Below, piece after piece: positions 17,701 through 26,250 of a stretch of 64,000 bases of DNA. Position 1 is the stretch's first letter; the number at the start of each line of letters is the position of its first letter. Made by a program: the position numbers and the translations under genes. The notes beneath the pieces are model-generated. The model did not search any database and was not told the origin of the DNA. It saw nothing but the letters and a program-made list of their open reading frames with translations. This stretch comes from Mucilaginibacter agri (GTDB taxonomy: Bacteria > Bacteroidota > Bacteroidia > Sphingobacteriales > Sphingobacteriaceae), in NCBI RefSeq assembly GCF_009928685.1, contig NZ_WWEO01000040.1, positions 1 through 64,000 on the forward strand. Direction: 5' to 3'.

Positions 17701-18366
17701 ATGAAAACATCAATTGTAATGATTCCACTTTTTGCGCTAGGCGCAACAGGAATGAACGCCGAAATGGCAATGAACGGCCGATTAATGAGCAGCCACTACT
17801 ATCCAACGACGGATGTATCAATGTTAGCTCAAATGCAAGGCGACCCGCTTATGGAAGCAATGAATAAAATGATGAAGGAGATGCATGCTCAGCAGATGAA
17901 GGGTAATATCGACCTTGATTTTGCAACTATGCTCAGAATTCACCACATGGGCGCAATTGACATGGCCAAGGTGGAAGTGCAGCAGGGTAAAGATGCCGTA
18001 ATGAAAAGTTTGGCACAAAAAATAGTGGACGCGCAAACTAAGGAGGTTACAGAGCTTGATCAATTAATCCCTACCCTACAAAGCGGAAATAAAAATTATG
18101 ATCCGGCCAATAAAAATTCAGGTGCGGGTAAGGCTATGAGTGACAATATGATGGCGATGATGAAAACTGGGAACATGTCCATGTCTTCCATAGATCATGA
18201 ATTTGCAGATATGATGACCAAGCACCACAAAGACGGGTTGATAATGGCGAAAAGCATCTTAGCAAATGCAAAAAATGGCAAGCTCCGATCGATGGCTCAA
18301 AAATCCATTCCTGAACAAACCAGTGATATCAGTAAAATGGAACATTGGATGCAATCACATAAATAA
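17701..18366 (+). CDS. Exported protein with two DUF305 repeats
   Basis: 221 residues with a weak N-terminal signal sequence (IPLFALGATGMNAEM). Two DUF305 units carry the His-His signature (HHMGAIDMAK and HHKDGLIMAK). These are ferritin-like helical domains often found in copper and silver loci and believed to bind metal through His and Met. The protein is unusually Met-rich. It follows the multicopper oxidase by 36 nt and precedes a second DUF305 gene by 27 nt, so it is probably co-transcribed with both. Copper binding is inferred. Confidence 0.8.
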   Translation: MKTSIVMIPLFALGATGMNAEMAMNGRLMSSHYYPTTDVSMLAQMQGDPLMEAMNKMMKEMHAQQMKGNIDLDFATMLRIHHMGAIDMAKVEVQQGKDAVMKSLAQKIVDAQTKEVTELDQLIPTLQSGNKNYDPANKNSGAGKAMSDNMMAMMKTGNMSMSSIDHEFADMMTKHHKDGLIMAKSILANAKNGKLRSMAQKSIPEQTSDISKMEHWMQSHK

Positions 18367-18393
18367 ATAAGGGGATAACTAAAAACTGAAACC

Positions 18394-19011
18394 ATGAAAA
18401 ACGTAATAAAATTGACCTGGCTACTGGTTATCGCAGGCTTTTTTGCTGCCTGTACGAAAGACAACAATGAAATCAAAATTCAGAATCACGATCAGGATCA
18501 GATGATGAGCATTATGCATCAAATGATGTCGAAAATGGATACCATGAAGATGACGAAAGATCCCGACAACGATTTTGCTATGATGATGCGCATGCACCAT
18601 CAGGGCGCAATTGATATGGCCAATCTCGAACTGAAAAGTGGCAGCGATGCAACAATGAAACAAATGGCCCAATCTATTATGACCAGCCAACAAGCAGAAA
18701 TAACGCAGCTTACCGCCTTTCTCGCCTCACATCCACCTCATACCAACGATCCTGATTTTGATACCATGCAGATGGATAACATGAAAAAAGCAGGAAAACA
18801 GGCGGATTTGCAGATCATAAACGGGGACATCGACCACGACTTTGCTATTCTAATGATCGGCCACCATCAAAGTGCAATTGAAAACGCTCGTCTCGAACTT
18901 CTGCATGGGCAGGAACAGCGTATGAAAACGATGGCTACCAATATTATCGATGCACAAATGAAGGAAATAGATCAGTTCCAGGACTGGCTATTGGCCAGGG
19001 GCAATAAATAA
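18394..19011 (+). CDS. DUF305 lipoprotein (two repeats)
   Basis: 205 residues with a lipobox (FFAAC, Cys20), so membrane-anchored on the periplasmic side. Two DUF305 units carry HHQGAIDMANLE and HHQSAIENARLE, with Met-rich helices before the first unit (MMSIMHQMMSKMDTMKM). It is a close paralogue of the preceding gene but lipid-anchored. It probably sequesters or hands over periplasmic copper together with the oxidase. Confidence 0.82.
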   Translation: MKNVIKLTWLLVIAGFFAACTKDNNEIKIQNHDQDQMMSIMHQMMSKMDTMKMTKDPDNDFAMMMRMHHQGAIDMANLELKSGSDATMKQMAQSIMTSQQAEITQLTAFLASHPPHTNDPDFDTMQMDNMKKAGKQADLQIINGDIDHDFAILMIGHHQSAIENARLELLHGQEQRMKTMATNIIDAQMKEIDQFQDWLLARGNK

Positions 19012-19043
19012 TGTAATTCACTAAGTTTATAACTATAAAACAA

Positions 19044-19385
19044 ATGATTATGTCACATCAAAAATTTCAGGATTGTATCGATGAGTGTGTTGCCTGTGCA
19101 GTGGCTTGCAGCCATTGTGCAACTTCATGCCTTCAGGAAGAGGATATTAAGATGATGTCCCGTTGTATCCAATTGGATTTAGAATGCGCGGCAATATGCC
19201 GGGCTGCAGCAGAGGTCATGAGTTTGGGAAGCGGGTTCAGTGCACACTTGTGCAGGGTCTGTGCAGATGTTTGTAAAGCGTGCGGAGATGAATGCGCCAA
19301 GCACGATATGGAGCATTGTCAGGCTTGTGCGGAAGCTTGCCGCAAATGCGCCGAAGCTTGTGAGGAGATGGCAACTGCCGCTTAA
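19044..19385 (+). CDS. Cys-rich four-helix copper-storage-type protein (Csp/DUF326)
   Basis: 113 residues with 19 cysteines, mostly in CxxxC spacing along helices (for example CIDECVACAVACSHCATSC and CQACAEACRKCAEAC). This is the pattern of Csp-type four-helix bundles that store many Cu(I) ions inside the bundle. No signal peptide is seen, so it is likely cytosolic. An alternative start lies 6 nt downstream (MSHQKF). A strong hairpin follows the stop. Placed between two DUF305 genes it suggests one transcript covering periplasmic and cytosolic copper buffering. Confidence 0.82.
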   Translation: MIMSHQKFQDCIDECVACAVACSHCATSCLQEEDIKMMSRCIQLDLECAAICRAAAEVMSLGSGFSAHLCRVCADVCKACGDECAKHDMEHCQACAEACRKCAEACEEMATAA

Positions 19386-19396
19386 TCAACAAATTC

Positions 19397-19425
19397 AGCC
19401 ATTGCCCCGTTTCGGGGCAATGGCT
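19397..19425 (+). terminator. Strong 13-bp hairpin after the Csp-type gene
   Basis: AGCCATTGCCCCG (19397-19409) pairs perfectly with CGGGGCAATGGCT (19413-19425) around a TTT loop, followed by an A/T-rich stretch. It probably ends or attenuates the copper-storage transcript before the membrane DUF305 gene. Confidence 0.7.
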
Positions 19426-19456
19426 ATTTAATTCTTTAATCAAAATTTACCAAAAA

Positions 19457-19909
19457 ATGGAAAAAGGAAATTATAAAAAATTCGTCTTGATGCTGTTGGC
19501 ATCCTACATCGTCATGTACGCCATCATGTACCTGGACGATGACCAAATTGACCATATTTATCTTAATATGACGCGGTTTTATATGACGCTCATCATGATC
19601 AGCGCGATGGCTCTCATCATGCTTGCCATGATGCGGATGATGTACCAGAATAAAAAGCTCAATGCGATCATTGTTATTTCCAGCGTCGCTGTTTTTGGGT
19701 TAGCACTGACAGGCGTTCGTACACAGGCCGGTATTGGTGACGTACAATACATGAAAGGGATGATCCCGCACCATTCCATTGCCATTATGACCAGTAAACA
19801 TGCCAACATCAAAGATCCGGAAGTGAAAAAACTATCCCGTGACATTATTGATGCACAGGAAAAGGAGATTGCTGAAATGAAGCAGATTCTAAGTAGAATG
19901 GAAAAATAA
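19457..19909 (+). CDS. Membrane protein with C-terminal DUF305 domain
   Basis: 150 residues. Three hydrophobic segments (about 8-27, 39-60, 70-90) precede a single DUF305 unit with MKGMIPHHSIAIMTSKHA. The helices are very Met-rich (MISAMALIMLAMMRMM), consistent with copper handling in the membrane. It is the third DUF305 protein in a row, each with a different location: soluble, lipid-anchored, integral. It lies 72 nt downstream of the Csp-type gene behind a hairpin, so it may have lower or separate expression. Confidence 0.8.
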   Translation: MEKGNYKKFVLMLLASYIVMYAIMYLDDDQIDHIYLNMTRFYMTLIMISAMALIMLAMMRMMYQNKKLNAIIVISSVAVFGLALTGVRTQAGIGDVQYMKGMIPHHSIAIMTSKHANIKDPEVKKLSRDIIDAQEKEIAEMKQILSRMEK

Positions 19910-20048
19910 ATATCCGCAAAGGAAATTATCAATAGGAATATGAGTCGAGTGAAGAAAACATTGGTCTGGCTTTTTAAAGTGCTTTTCGTAAAAAAATGCT
20001 GTAGATAACATCTTCTCGCTTTTATAGTATATTAGTTTTTTTTAATAC

Positions 20049-21299
20049 ATGAGCGATCACTTATTATCTATAATTCATCAGTATAAAAATGATCAGGAAT
20101 CAGTTTACAATACCTGGTTTATCAATAATGAAGAACGCTTAAAAGCCTTCCGCTCGATCCGGCGGGGTGTATTGCAAGTGATCGAAGACATCAAAAGCAA
20201 GCGTTTCGGGAACGATTTTAAAGGCAGTTCCCTGGAATTTGTGCTGTCCTGCATTACGGAACAAAAGCAGGTTTTCGAGGGCGCTTCGCATCCCTTTTAC
20301 TGGAAGCCCAAATTGAGAATTCCTGATATCTACGAAAATCAGTCGAATAAGATCGCTTTCGGGCAATTCCTGGAAAATTGCATCCATGCAAAAAATGAAG
20401 AGCAGGTGGTTAAAGAGATTGAAAAATTGGATGCGCTTAAGATCAAAGGCCTGGGGCCTGCGGTAGCGAGTATCCTGTATTTCCTGCACCCCACCTGGAT
20501 ACCGCCGTTCAATACCGCGATCATCAATGGGTTCAATTACCTTTTTAAGGACAAAAAAAAATTAGGCAGTTGGGGCGAATACCTGAAGATCAGGGAGGTC
20601 ATTATGGACATGAACCGCCAACATTGCAATGAATTATCGCTTGACACCGGTGCGTTCTCTGGATTGCTATTTGAGATCGGCACCCAAAAACTGCTTTTAG
20701 GAAAAGATGAATACCTTTCAGAGACCGAGCGTAACCGGTTGGAAAAACTCATTGAAAAACGTCATAAAGAAAAGCGTGCGGAAACTGCCGATGAACATCT
20801 TCACAATGAAATGCAGTTCCATCTGCTAAAGATCGGGCATGCACTCGGCTACGATGTGATCGCCGCCTCTAACGACCGCTCTAAAGAGTGGAACGGAAAT
20901 AAGTTCACCTTTATTTCGCTGGCCAACTTCCCCCCGTTAGTTTTGGACAAAGAGGTACTGAACACCGTTAAGTTGATCGACGTTCTTTGGTTCCAAAAAG
21001 GCACCCCTAAAGTCATCGCCGCGTTTGAAGTGGAGAAAAGCACAAGTATCTATTCCGGGATACTGCGGCTGACCGATCTGAGTTGCAGCCTGAATAGCAA
21101 GGAGGAAGTATTATATCTCGTGGTGCCTGACCAACGCGAAAAAGATGTTGTTATGCAGCTTACCAGGCCATCGATCCGGCAAGGGAATATGGAAATGAAA
21201 TACATTTGCTTTTCTGACCTTCGGCAGCATTGTGACGCGCTGTGCAAATTTGGCGACGATCATTCCATTATGCAGAAGATTGCAAAGGAAGCAGTGTAA
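20049..21299 (+). CDS. HhH plus PD-(D/E)XK nuclease-like protein
   Basis: 416 residues, soluble. A helix-hairpin-helix-like segment (IKGLGPAVASILYFLHP, Gly134-Leu135-Gly136) resembles DNA-glycosylase or other DNA-binding HhH elements. The C-terminal part has IDVLWF (Asp311) followed by AAFEVEKSTS (Glu327, Glu329, Lys330), the arrangement of restriction-endonuclease-like PD-(D/E)XK folds. It lies alone among copper genes, in a separate unit. It may be a repair or restriction-type nuclease; no methyltransferase or helicase is adjacent. The domain calls come from motifs, not a search. Confidence 0.5.
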   Translation: MSDHLLSIIHQYKNDQESVYNTWFINNEERLKAFRSIRRGVLQVIEDIKSKRFGNDFKGSSLEFVLSCITEQKQVFEGASHPFYWKPKLRIPDIYENQSNKIAFGQFLENCIHAKNEEQVVKEIEKLDALKIKGLGPAVASILYFLHPTWIPPFNTAIINGFNYLFKDKKKLGSWGEYLKIREVIMDMNRQHCNELSLDTGAFSGLLFEIGTQKLLLGKDEYLSETERNRLEKLIEKRHKEKRAETADEHLHNEMQFHLLKIGHALGYDVIAASNDRSKEWNGNKFTFISLANFPPLVLDKEVLNTVKLIDVLWFQKGTPKVIAAFEVEKSTSIYSGILRLTDLSCSLNSKEEVLYLVVPDQREKDVVMQLTRPSIRQGNMEMKYICFSDLRQHCDALCKFGDDHSIMQKIAKEAV

Positions 21300-21357
21300 T
21301 GTTCGTAGCCTATAAAATATTGACGGAATTATATAAATGTTATTGCTAATGGTTTTT

Positions 21358-21365
21358 TAGTTTTG
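21358..21365 (+). promoter_or_regulatory. -7 promoter element giving a probable leaderless mRNA
   Basis: TAGTTTTG matches TAnnTTTG exactly and ends 6 nt before the ATG at 21372. The TTG that could extend the frame upstream (21363) lies inside this box, which supports the ATG as start. No good -33 box is visible. Confidence 0.5.
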
Positions 21366-21371
21366 TATAGG

Positions 21372-21785
21372 ATGAAAAGTAAAGCGCTTTTGTTACTCTT
21401 TATATTTATGCTGAATACCGTTGCCGGGTTTAGCTGCGCTTTACATATGTCCCACGATAACCATCACGAAGCTGTCGAAAGTCATGAACACCATCATGCT
21501 GCCGTTAAACACACGCATCGTCAACTGCTTCCCGGACAAACTACGATAGGCACTGATGAACCTTGCTGCCAAAGCGCGGTAAATAACTTTATTTCATTGG
21601 CCAAGCTTGTCCCGTCGACCGACCACCTGGTCTTAAAAGCGCCACTGTTATATACCAGCGACAACCTCATATTTTCGTTGGTGCCTGATCCTGGCGTTAT
21701 TATTATACCCCGTATCGTTATTGACGAGCGACAGCGTCCCCCGACAAGAAATATTTATATCATTCATCGCAGCCTGTTGATCTGA
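21372..21785 (+). CDS. Small His-rich envelope protein (HYC_CC_PP-like)
   Basis: About 137 residues. A signal-like N-terminus (ALLLLFIFMLNTVAGFSCAL) is followed by a His-rich stretch (HDNHHEAVESHEHHHAAVKH), a CC pair (EPCCQS) and an ending with a Pro-Pro (QRPPTRNIYI) and HRSLLI. It resembles the gene at 13800. It heads the unit DUF3347, DUF3347, haem-binding protein, multicopper oxidase, CopB. Likely periplasmic, with metal binding or sensing inferred from residue content and repeated genomic placement. Confidence 0.6.
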   Translation: MKSKALLLLFIFMLNTVAGFSCALHMSHDNHHEAVESHEHHHAAVKHTHRQLLPGQTTIGTDEPCCQSAVNNFISLAKLVPSTDHLVLKAPLLYTSDNLIFSLVPDPGVIIIPRIVIDERQRPPTRNIYIIHRSLLI

Positions 21786-21857
21786 TTACGATTAAGTTTA
21801 AACCGTTACATGGCGTAGCCATGCCCGAATTTTATACTTTATTTTAATTCTCAGATC

Positions 21858-22358
21858 ATGAAAAAGACATTTTTACTGGTTGCCTTCATTGCAACTGCGT
21901 TTACACAACAACTTTTTGCCCAGGATGCGAAAACATCATCCCTTTCTTCTTTATTGTCCTCTTATTACGGCGTCAAAGACGCGCTTGTCACCTCAAACAG
22001 CCCGGACGCAGCCACTCATGCTACCGAGTTCCTGAAAGCGATCAATGGGGTCGATATGAAGACGCTGGACAAGCCGGAGATGGACACTTTTATGCTTTTA
22101 CAGGAAAAGCTTGCCTTTGATGCGCGGCATATTTCGGAGAGCAAGGATATCGCCCATCAGCGGGAACACTTTGCCAATTTCTCGTTGAACTTCTTCAAAC
22201 TGGCAAAAGCAGTAAAATTATCGGATAAGCCGGTTTATTATGCTTATTGCCCGATGAAGAAAAGCTATTGGCTTTCTGCTGAAGCTGCGATCAAGAACCC
22301 ATACTACGGAAACCAAATGCTCACCTGTGGCAAGGTTACCGAAACCCTTAATAAATAA
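21858..22358 (+). CDS. Periplasmic DUF3347 protein
   Basis: 166 residues with signal peptide (cleavage near LFAQ). The C-terminal part has YCPMKKSYWLS and NPYYGNQMLTCGKV, the DUF3347 signature also found as a tail on some CusB-type adaptors. The Cys, Met and His residues suggest copper binding. A helical region (about 30-110) precedes it. The second DUF3347 gene follows after a hairpin. The two may act as copper-binding partners of the export machinery; the exact role is unknown. Confidence 0.82.
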   Translation: MKKTFLLVAFIATAFTQQLFAQDAKTSSLSSLLSSYYGVKDALVTSNSPDAATHATEFLKAINGVDMKTLDKPEMDTFMLLQEKLAFDARHISESKDIAHQREHFANFSLNFFKLAKAVKLSDKPVYYAYCPMKKSYWLSAEAAIKNPYYGNQMLTCGKVTETLNK

Positions 22359-22376
22359 GTTTATCCATAAAGCTTA

Positions 22377-22403
22377 ACCGGCAAATGTTGATCATTTGCC
22401 GGT
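22377..22403 (+). terminator. 11-bp hairpin between the DUF3347 genes
   Basis: ACCGGCAAATG (22377-22387) pairs perfectly with CATTTGCCGGT (22393-22403) across a 5-nt loop. There is no clear T tract, so partial attenuation between the paralogues is more likely than full termination. Confidence 0.55.
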
Positions 22404-22430
22404 CATTGCTCATTACAAAATTTAGACATC

Positions 22431-23012
22431 ATGAAAAATTTAATCATAGTTAGCTTAGCCATCACCGCAGTTTCATTCACAGCTTGCAATAACAATAAAT
22501 CCACATCAACCTCCACGGCTACTGATTCAACCAAAACGGCAAATACGCCAGGACAATCCGCTACTTCTTCAAAGCCTGCTACAGCGGTAAATGGCCTCGT
22601 TGGCAGTTATTTGGAATTGAAAAATGCGCTGGCGCAAGACAACAGTAAGGACGCTGCAACGGCTGGTAAAGCCCTCGCTGATGGTTTTGGAAAGTTTGAT
22701 AAGTCCGCACTTTCAGCCACCCAGAAAAAATCTTTCGAGGACATTGCCGACGACGCGCATGAAATGGCCGAGCACATTGGCGAAAGCGCGGGAAAACTGC
22801 CGCATCAGCGTGAACACTTTGATATGCTGAGCAAAGATATGTATGATCTGGTCAAGCTTTTCGGTGCGGGACGGTCATTATTCGTCGATCATTGCCCCAT
22901 GTATAATGATAAAAAAGGGGCGATCTGGCTAAGTGAAAGTAAAGAGATCAAAAACCCCTATATGGGTTCAGGCATGTCAACCTGCGGAAATGTGAAGGAA
23001 GAATTAAAATAA
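22431..23012 (+). CDS. DUF3347 lipoprotein
   Basis: 193 residues with a lipobox (VSFTAC, Cys19) and a Ser/Thr-rich linker. The C-terminal DUF3347 part carries DHCPMYNDKKGAIWLS and NPYMGSGMSTCGNVK. The helical middle includes HQREHFDMLS, matching HQREHFANFS in the preceding paralogue. It is the anchored counterpart of the soluble protein upstream, the same soluble/anchored pairing seen for the DUF305 genes. Its stop directly abuts the next start. Confidence 0.82.
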   Translation: MKNLIIVSLAITAVSFTACNNNKSTSTSTATDSTKTANTPGQSATSSKPATAVNGLVGSYLELKNALAQDNSKDAATAGKALADGFGKFDKSALSATQKKSFEDIADDAHEMAEHIGESAGKLPHQREHFDMLSKDMYDLVKLFGAGRSLFVDHCPMYNDKKGAIWLSESKEIKNPYMGSGMSTCGNVKEELK

Positions 23013-23474
23013 ATGACCATGAACAGGACGGTTAAGATCATCGGATCAGGGGCGCTGCTGCTTGCTGCTATGCAATTTTTCCCGCGCGACCATAACCAAG
23101 GAAAAGCTCCTGCCGGTAAAACGATGGCAGAGGTTATCCAGGTTCCATCAAACGCTCAGGTCATATTGAAACGGTCATGTTATGATTGTCATAGCGATCA
23201 TACCAACTATCCCTGGTACGCGCAACTGCAGCCAGTCCGATATATACTGGATGGTCATATCAGGCGCGGCAAAGATGAACTGAATTTTGACGAATTCGGT
23301 GATTACGCTGCCAGGCGGCAGCGAAGCCGCATAAGGGCAATCGGCGAAAGCCTGGAGGAAGGCGCTATGCCCTTGGGTTCCTATACAATGATACACCGTG
23401 ATGCAATACTTACAAAAGAAGATAAGGCAACGTTGCTGAATTGGGCTAAAGAGACCAGCAGCACACTGCCGTAA
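23013..23474 (+). CDS. Haem-binding domain protein (c-type CxxCH)
   Basis: 153 residues with an N-terminal membrane anchor and one CxxCH haem site (CYDCH, residues 56-60) in the context SDHTNYPWYAQLQPV, typical of the small Haem_bd family in Bacteroidota. Starts at 23013 or 23019 are both possible; the first directly abuts the upstream stop. It lies 10 nt before a multicopper oxidase. It might pass electrons between the oxidase and the respiratory chain, but such proteins also occur alone, so this is inference. Confidence 0.8.
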   Translation: MTMNRTVKIIGSGALLLAAMQFFPRDHNQGKAPAGKTMAEVIQVPSNAQVILKRSCYDCHSDHTNYPWYAQLQPVRYILDGHIRRGKDELNFDEFGDYAARRQRSRIRAIGESLEEGAMPLGSYTMIHRDAILTKEDKATLLNWAKETSSTLP

Positions 23475-23484
23475 AAGTTAAAAG

Positions 23485-26238
23485 ATGAAAAATATAACAC
23501 TTATGGTGCTGATACTTTTATTCGGGCAGATAGCGAAGGCTCAAACCGATATGCAGGGTATGCCGGGAATGCAGAAACAGCAGCAGGTCACTTATACCTG
23601 CCCTATGCATCCGGAAATCCATGACGCAAAACCTGGTAATTGCCCCAAATGCGGCATGAAGCTGGTTAAAGAAAAACCAAAGGCAGTTGCCCCAAAGACA
23701 GCCGCTAAAAACATGACACTAAAGGGAAAAAACCTGAAGGCGGATAACAAGCCGATGGAAAAAGCGCCTGCGGCAAGTGCTGTCAGTTATACATGCCCGA
23801 TGCATCCTGATATTCATTCGGCCCAACCAGGCAACTGCCCCAAGTGCGGGATGAAACTGGTCAAAGAGCAACCAAAAGCTATGAATATGTCTGGACTGAA
23901 CATGCCCGCAACGGACAGTGCGAAAACAGGTGGAAAAATGGAGGGTATGAAGATGGATGGTATGAAAATGAGCAGCGGACCGGCCGATATTCAAGCTGCA
24001 AAAGACCATTTAGGGTCTATCAAAACCATTAGCGCTAAATATCCGCCCCGTACGGTTCGGTATGACCTTTTTATAGCCGACACTACCGTTACCTATGGTG
24101 GAAAACCAAAGCGTGCCATTGCCGTAAACGGCAGTATTCCCATGCCGACATTGACATTTACGGAAGGCGATACTGCGGAAATCTATGTTCACAACAAACT
24201 GAAAGAAGAAACCTCGCTGCACTGGCACGGACTGTTTCTACCCAACCGTTACGACGGAGTGCCTAACATGACCCAGATGCCGATCAAGCCGGGTGAAACG
24301 CATTTATATAAGTTTCCCATCAAACAACATGGCACCCATTGGTATCACAGTCATACCGGTTTACAGGAACAGATCGGCATGTACGGTGCATTTATCATGA
24401 ATAAACGCCAGGAATGGGACATTCCGACCATTCCGCTGGTATTAAGTGACTGGACGAATATGAATCCCAAGGAGGTTCAGCGGAGCCTTCATGCCGCTAC
24501 GGATTGGTTCGCCATCAAAAAGGGAACAACGCAAAGCTACCTCGAAGCGATAAGATCAGGCAACTTCAAAACGAAGGTTGCCAATGAATGGAAGCGTATG
24601 ACCGCCATGGATGTGAGCGATGTATACTATGATAATTTTCTCATCAATGGAAAAAATCAAAATGAACAACCACAATTCAAAGCCGGTGATAAAGTGAGAT
24701 TGCGCATCGCCAACGGTGGTGCTTCCTCTTATTTTTGGTTGAAGTATGCAGGTGGTAAAATGACCGTGGTTGCAACGGATGGCAATGACGTAGCGCCTGT
24801 TGAAGTCGACCGGCTGATCGTTGCAGTTTCCGAAACCTACGATGTGGTGGTGACCATACCGGAAAATAAAAGCTATGAATTCCTGGTCACCCCCGAAGAC
24901 CGTACGAAGTCCGCGTCACTTTGGCTGGGCAAAGGCGATAAAGTTTATGCCGGTAAAATGCCAAAGCTGAAATACTTTGCCGGTATGAAAATGATGAATG
25001 ATATGATGGACATGAATGGTAATATGGTACAGATGGATGGCATGACCATGCAAAACCAGATCATGGATATGAACACCGTCATGTACCCGGAGATTACCGG
25101 CGAGGAAAAACCAGCCGCTAAAAAAACAAAAGCTACCATGGCTGGAATGCAAATGGCAAATGACCAAAGCATGTCAGGCATGAATATGGCCGCTGAAAAC
25201 CCGGACATCGTAACATTGAATTATAACATGCTTCGCGACCCTGGAAAGACCAGCTTGCCTGCGGGGCCGTGGCGGGAGCTAAAGTTTGACCTGACAGGAA
25301 ATATGAACCGTTATGTCTGGACACTGGATAATAAGACGGTATCCGAGTCTGATAAGATCCTGATCAAAAAAGGCGAGAACCTGCGGATCATCCTCTACAA
25401 TAATAGCATGATGCGGCACCCGATGCACCTGCACGGACATGACTTCAGGGTGCTCAACGGGCAGGGCGAGAATGCTCCTATGAAGAATGTCCTTGACATT
25501 ATGCCGATGGAGAGGGACACGATAGAATTTGCGGCCAATGAGCCTGGTGGTGACTGGTTCTTCCACTGCCATATCCTTTACCACATGATGAGCGGCATGG
25601 GACGCGTATTCAGCTATGAGAACTCCCCGCCGAATCCTGATGTGCCTGATCCGAAGCTGGCGCAGCGCAAGCTCTTTTGGGACGACCAGATGCCACACCT
25701 AATGGGAAAAGTCGGATTGGAAAGCAACGGAACAGACGGACAGGTAATGCTGGGCAGTACACGCTGGAAAGCGATGACCATGTGGCATCTTGGCACGGAT
25801 GCCATGATGGGTTACGAAAGTGAAACGACGGTGGGCCGTTATATCGGACGGAACCAATGGCTTTTTCCATATGTTGGTTTTGATTATCACTACAAGAAGT
25901 TTAACCCAGATGAAAAAAATATTTTTGGCAGCGATTATAAGAACCTGTTCGGTCAGGTGAGCAACAAGGAAAACCGCCACACGGTAGTCGCGGGTGTTGC
26001 CTATACCTTGCCCATGTTATTTGTGGCGGACATGCGGATTGACGGGAACGGCAAACTGCGTTTCCAGTTAGGACGTGAAGACATTCCGGTTGCGCAACGG
26101 CTGCGTATGTCATTAATGATCAACACGGATAAAGAGTATTCAGCAGGATTTCGGTATATTCTAACTAAATACTTTTCATTATCCACGCACTATGACAGTG
26201 ATATGGGTCTCGGCGGGGGTTTGACGTTAACTTATTAA
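23485..26238 (+). CDS. Multicopper oxidase with two N-terminal heavy-metal-binding domains and barrel-like tail
   Basis: 917 residues. After the signal peptide (ending near AKAQ), two heavy-metal-binding domains at about 37-63 and 102-128 each carry TCPMHP and CPKCGM. The cupredoxin ligands are HWHG (His246, His248), WYHSH, HPMHLHGHDF and HCHILYHMMSGM (Cys695, His700, Met705). Met-rich loops lie at about 140-165 and 490-575. The last ~160 residues have alternating beta-strand pattern ending GGGLTLTY, as in the paralogue at 14917. It would oxidise periplasmic Cu(I); the two extra metal domains may load or buffer copper. Confidence 0.88.
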   Translation: MKNITLMVLILLFGQIAKAQTDMQGMPGMQKQQQVTYTCPMHPEIHDAKPGNCPKCGMKLVKEKPKAVAPKTAAKNMTLKGKNLKADNKPMEKAPAASAVSYTCPMHPDIHSAQPGNCPKCGMKLVKEQPKAMNMSGLNMPATDSAKTGGKMEGMKMDGMKMSSGPADIQAAKDHLGSIKTISAKYPPRTVRYDLFIADTTVTYGGKPKRAIAVNGSIPMPTLTFTEGDTAEIYVHNKLKEETSLHWHGLFLPNRYDGVPNMTQMPIKPGETHLYKFPIKQHGTHWYHSHTGLQEQIGMYGAFIMNKRQEWDIPTIPLVLSDWTNMNPKEVQRSLHAATDWFAIKKGTTQSYLEAIRSGNFKTKVANEWKRMTAMDVSDVYYDNFLINGKNQNEQPQFKAGDKVRLRIANGGASSYFWLKYAGGKMTVVATDGNDVAPVEVDRLIVAVSETYDVVVTIPENKSYEFLVTPEDRTKSASLWLGKGDKVYAGKMPKLKYFAGMKMMNDMMDMNGNMVQMDGMTMQNQIMDMNTVMYPEITGEEKPAAKKTKATMAGMQMANDQSMSGMNMAAENPDIVTLNYNMLRDPGKTSLPAGPWRELKFDLTGNMNRYVWTLDNKTVSESDKILIKKGENLRIILYNNSMMRHPMHLHGHDFRVLNGQGENAPMKNVLDIMPMERDTIEFAANEPGGDWFFHCHILYHMMSGMGRVFSYENSPPNPDVPDPKLAQRKLFWDDQMPHLMGKVGLESNGTDGQVMLGSTRWKAMTMWHLGTDAMMGYESETTVGRYIGRNQWLFPYVGFDYHYKKFNPDEKNIFGSDYKNLFGQVSNKENRHTVVAGVAYTLPMLFVADMRIDGNGKLRFQLGREDIPVAQRLRMSLMINTDKEYSAGFRYILTKYFSLSTHYDSDMGLGGGLTLTY

Positions 26239-26250
26239 AACATTAGAGGA

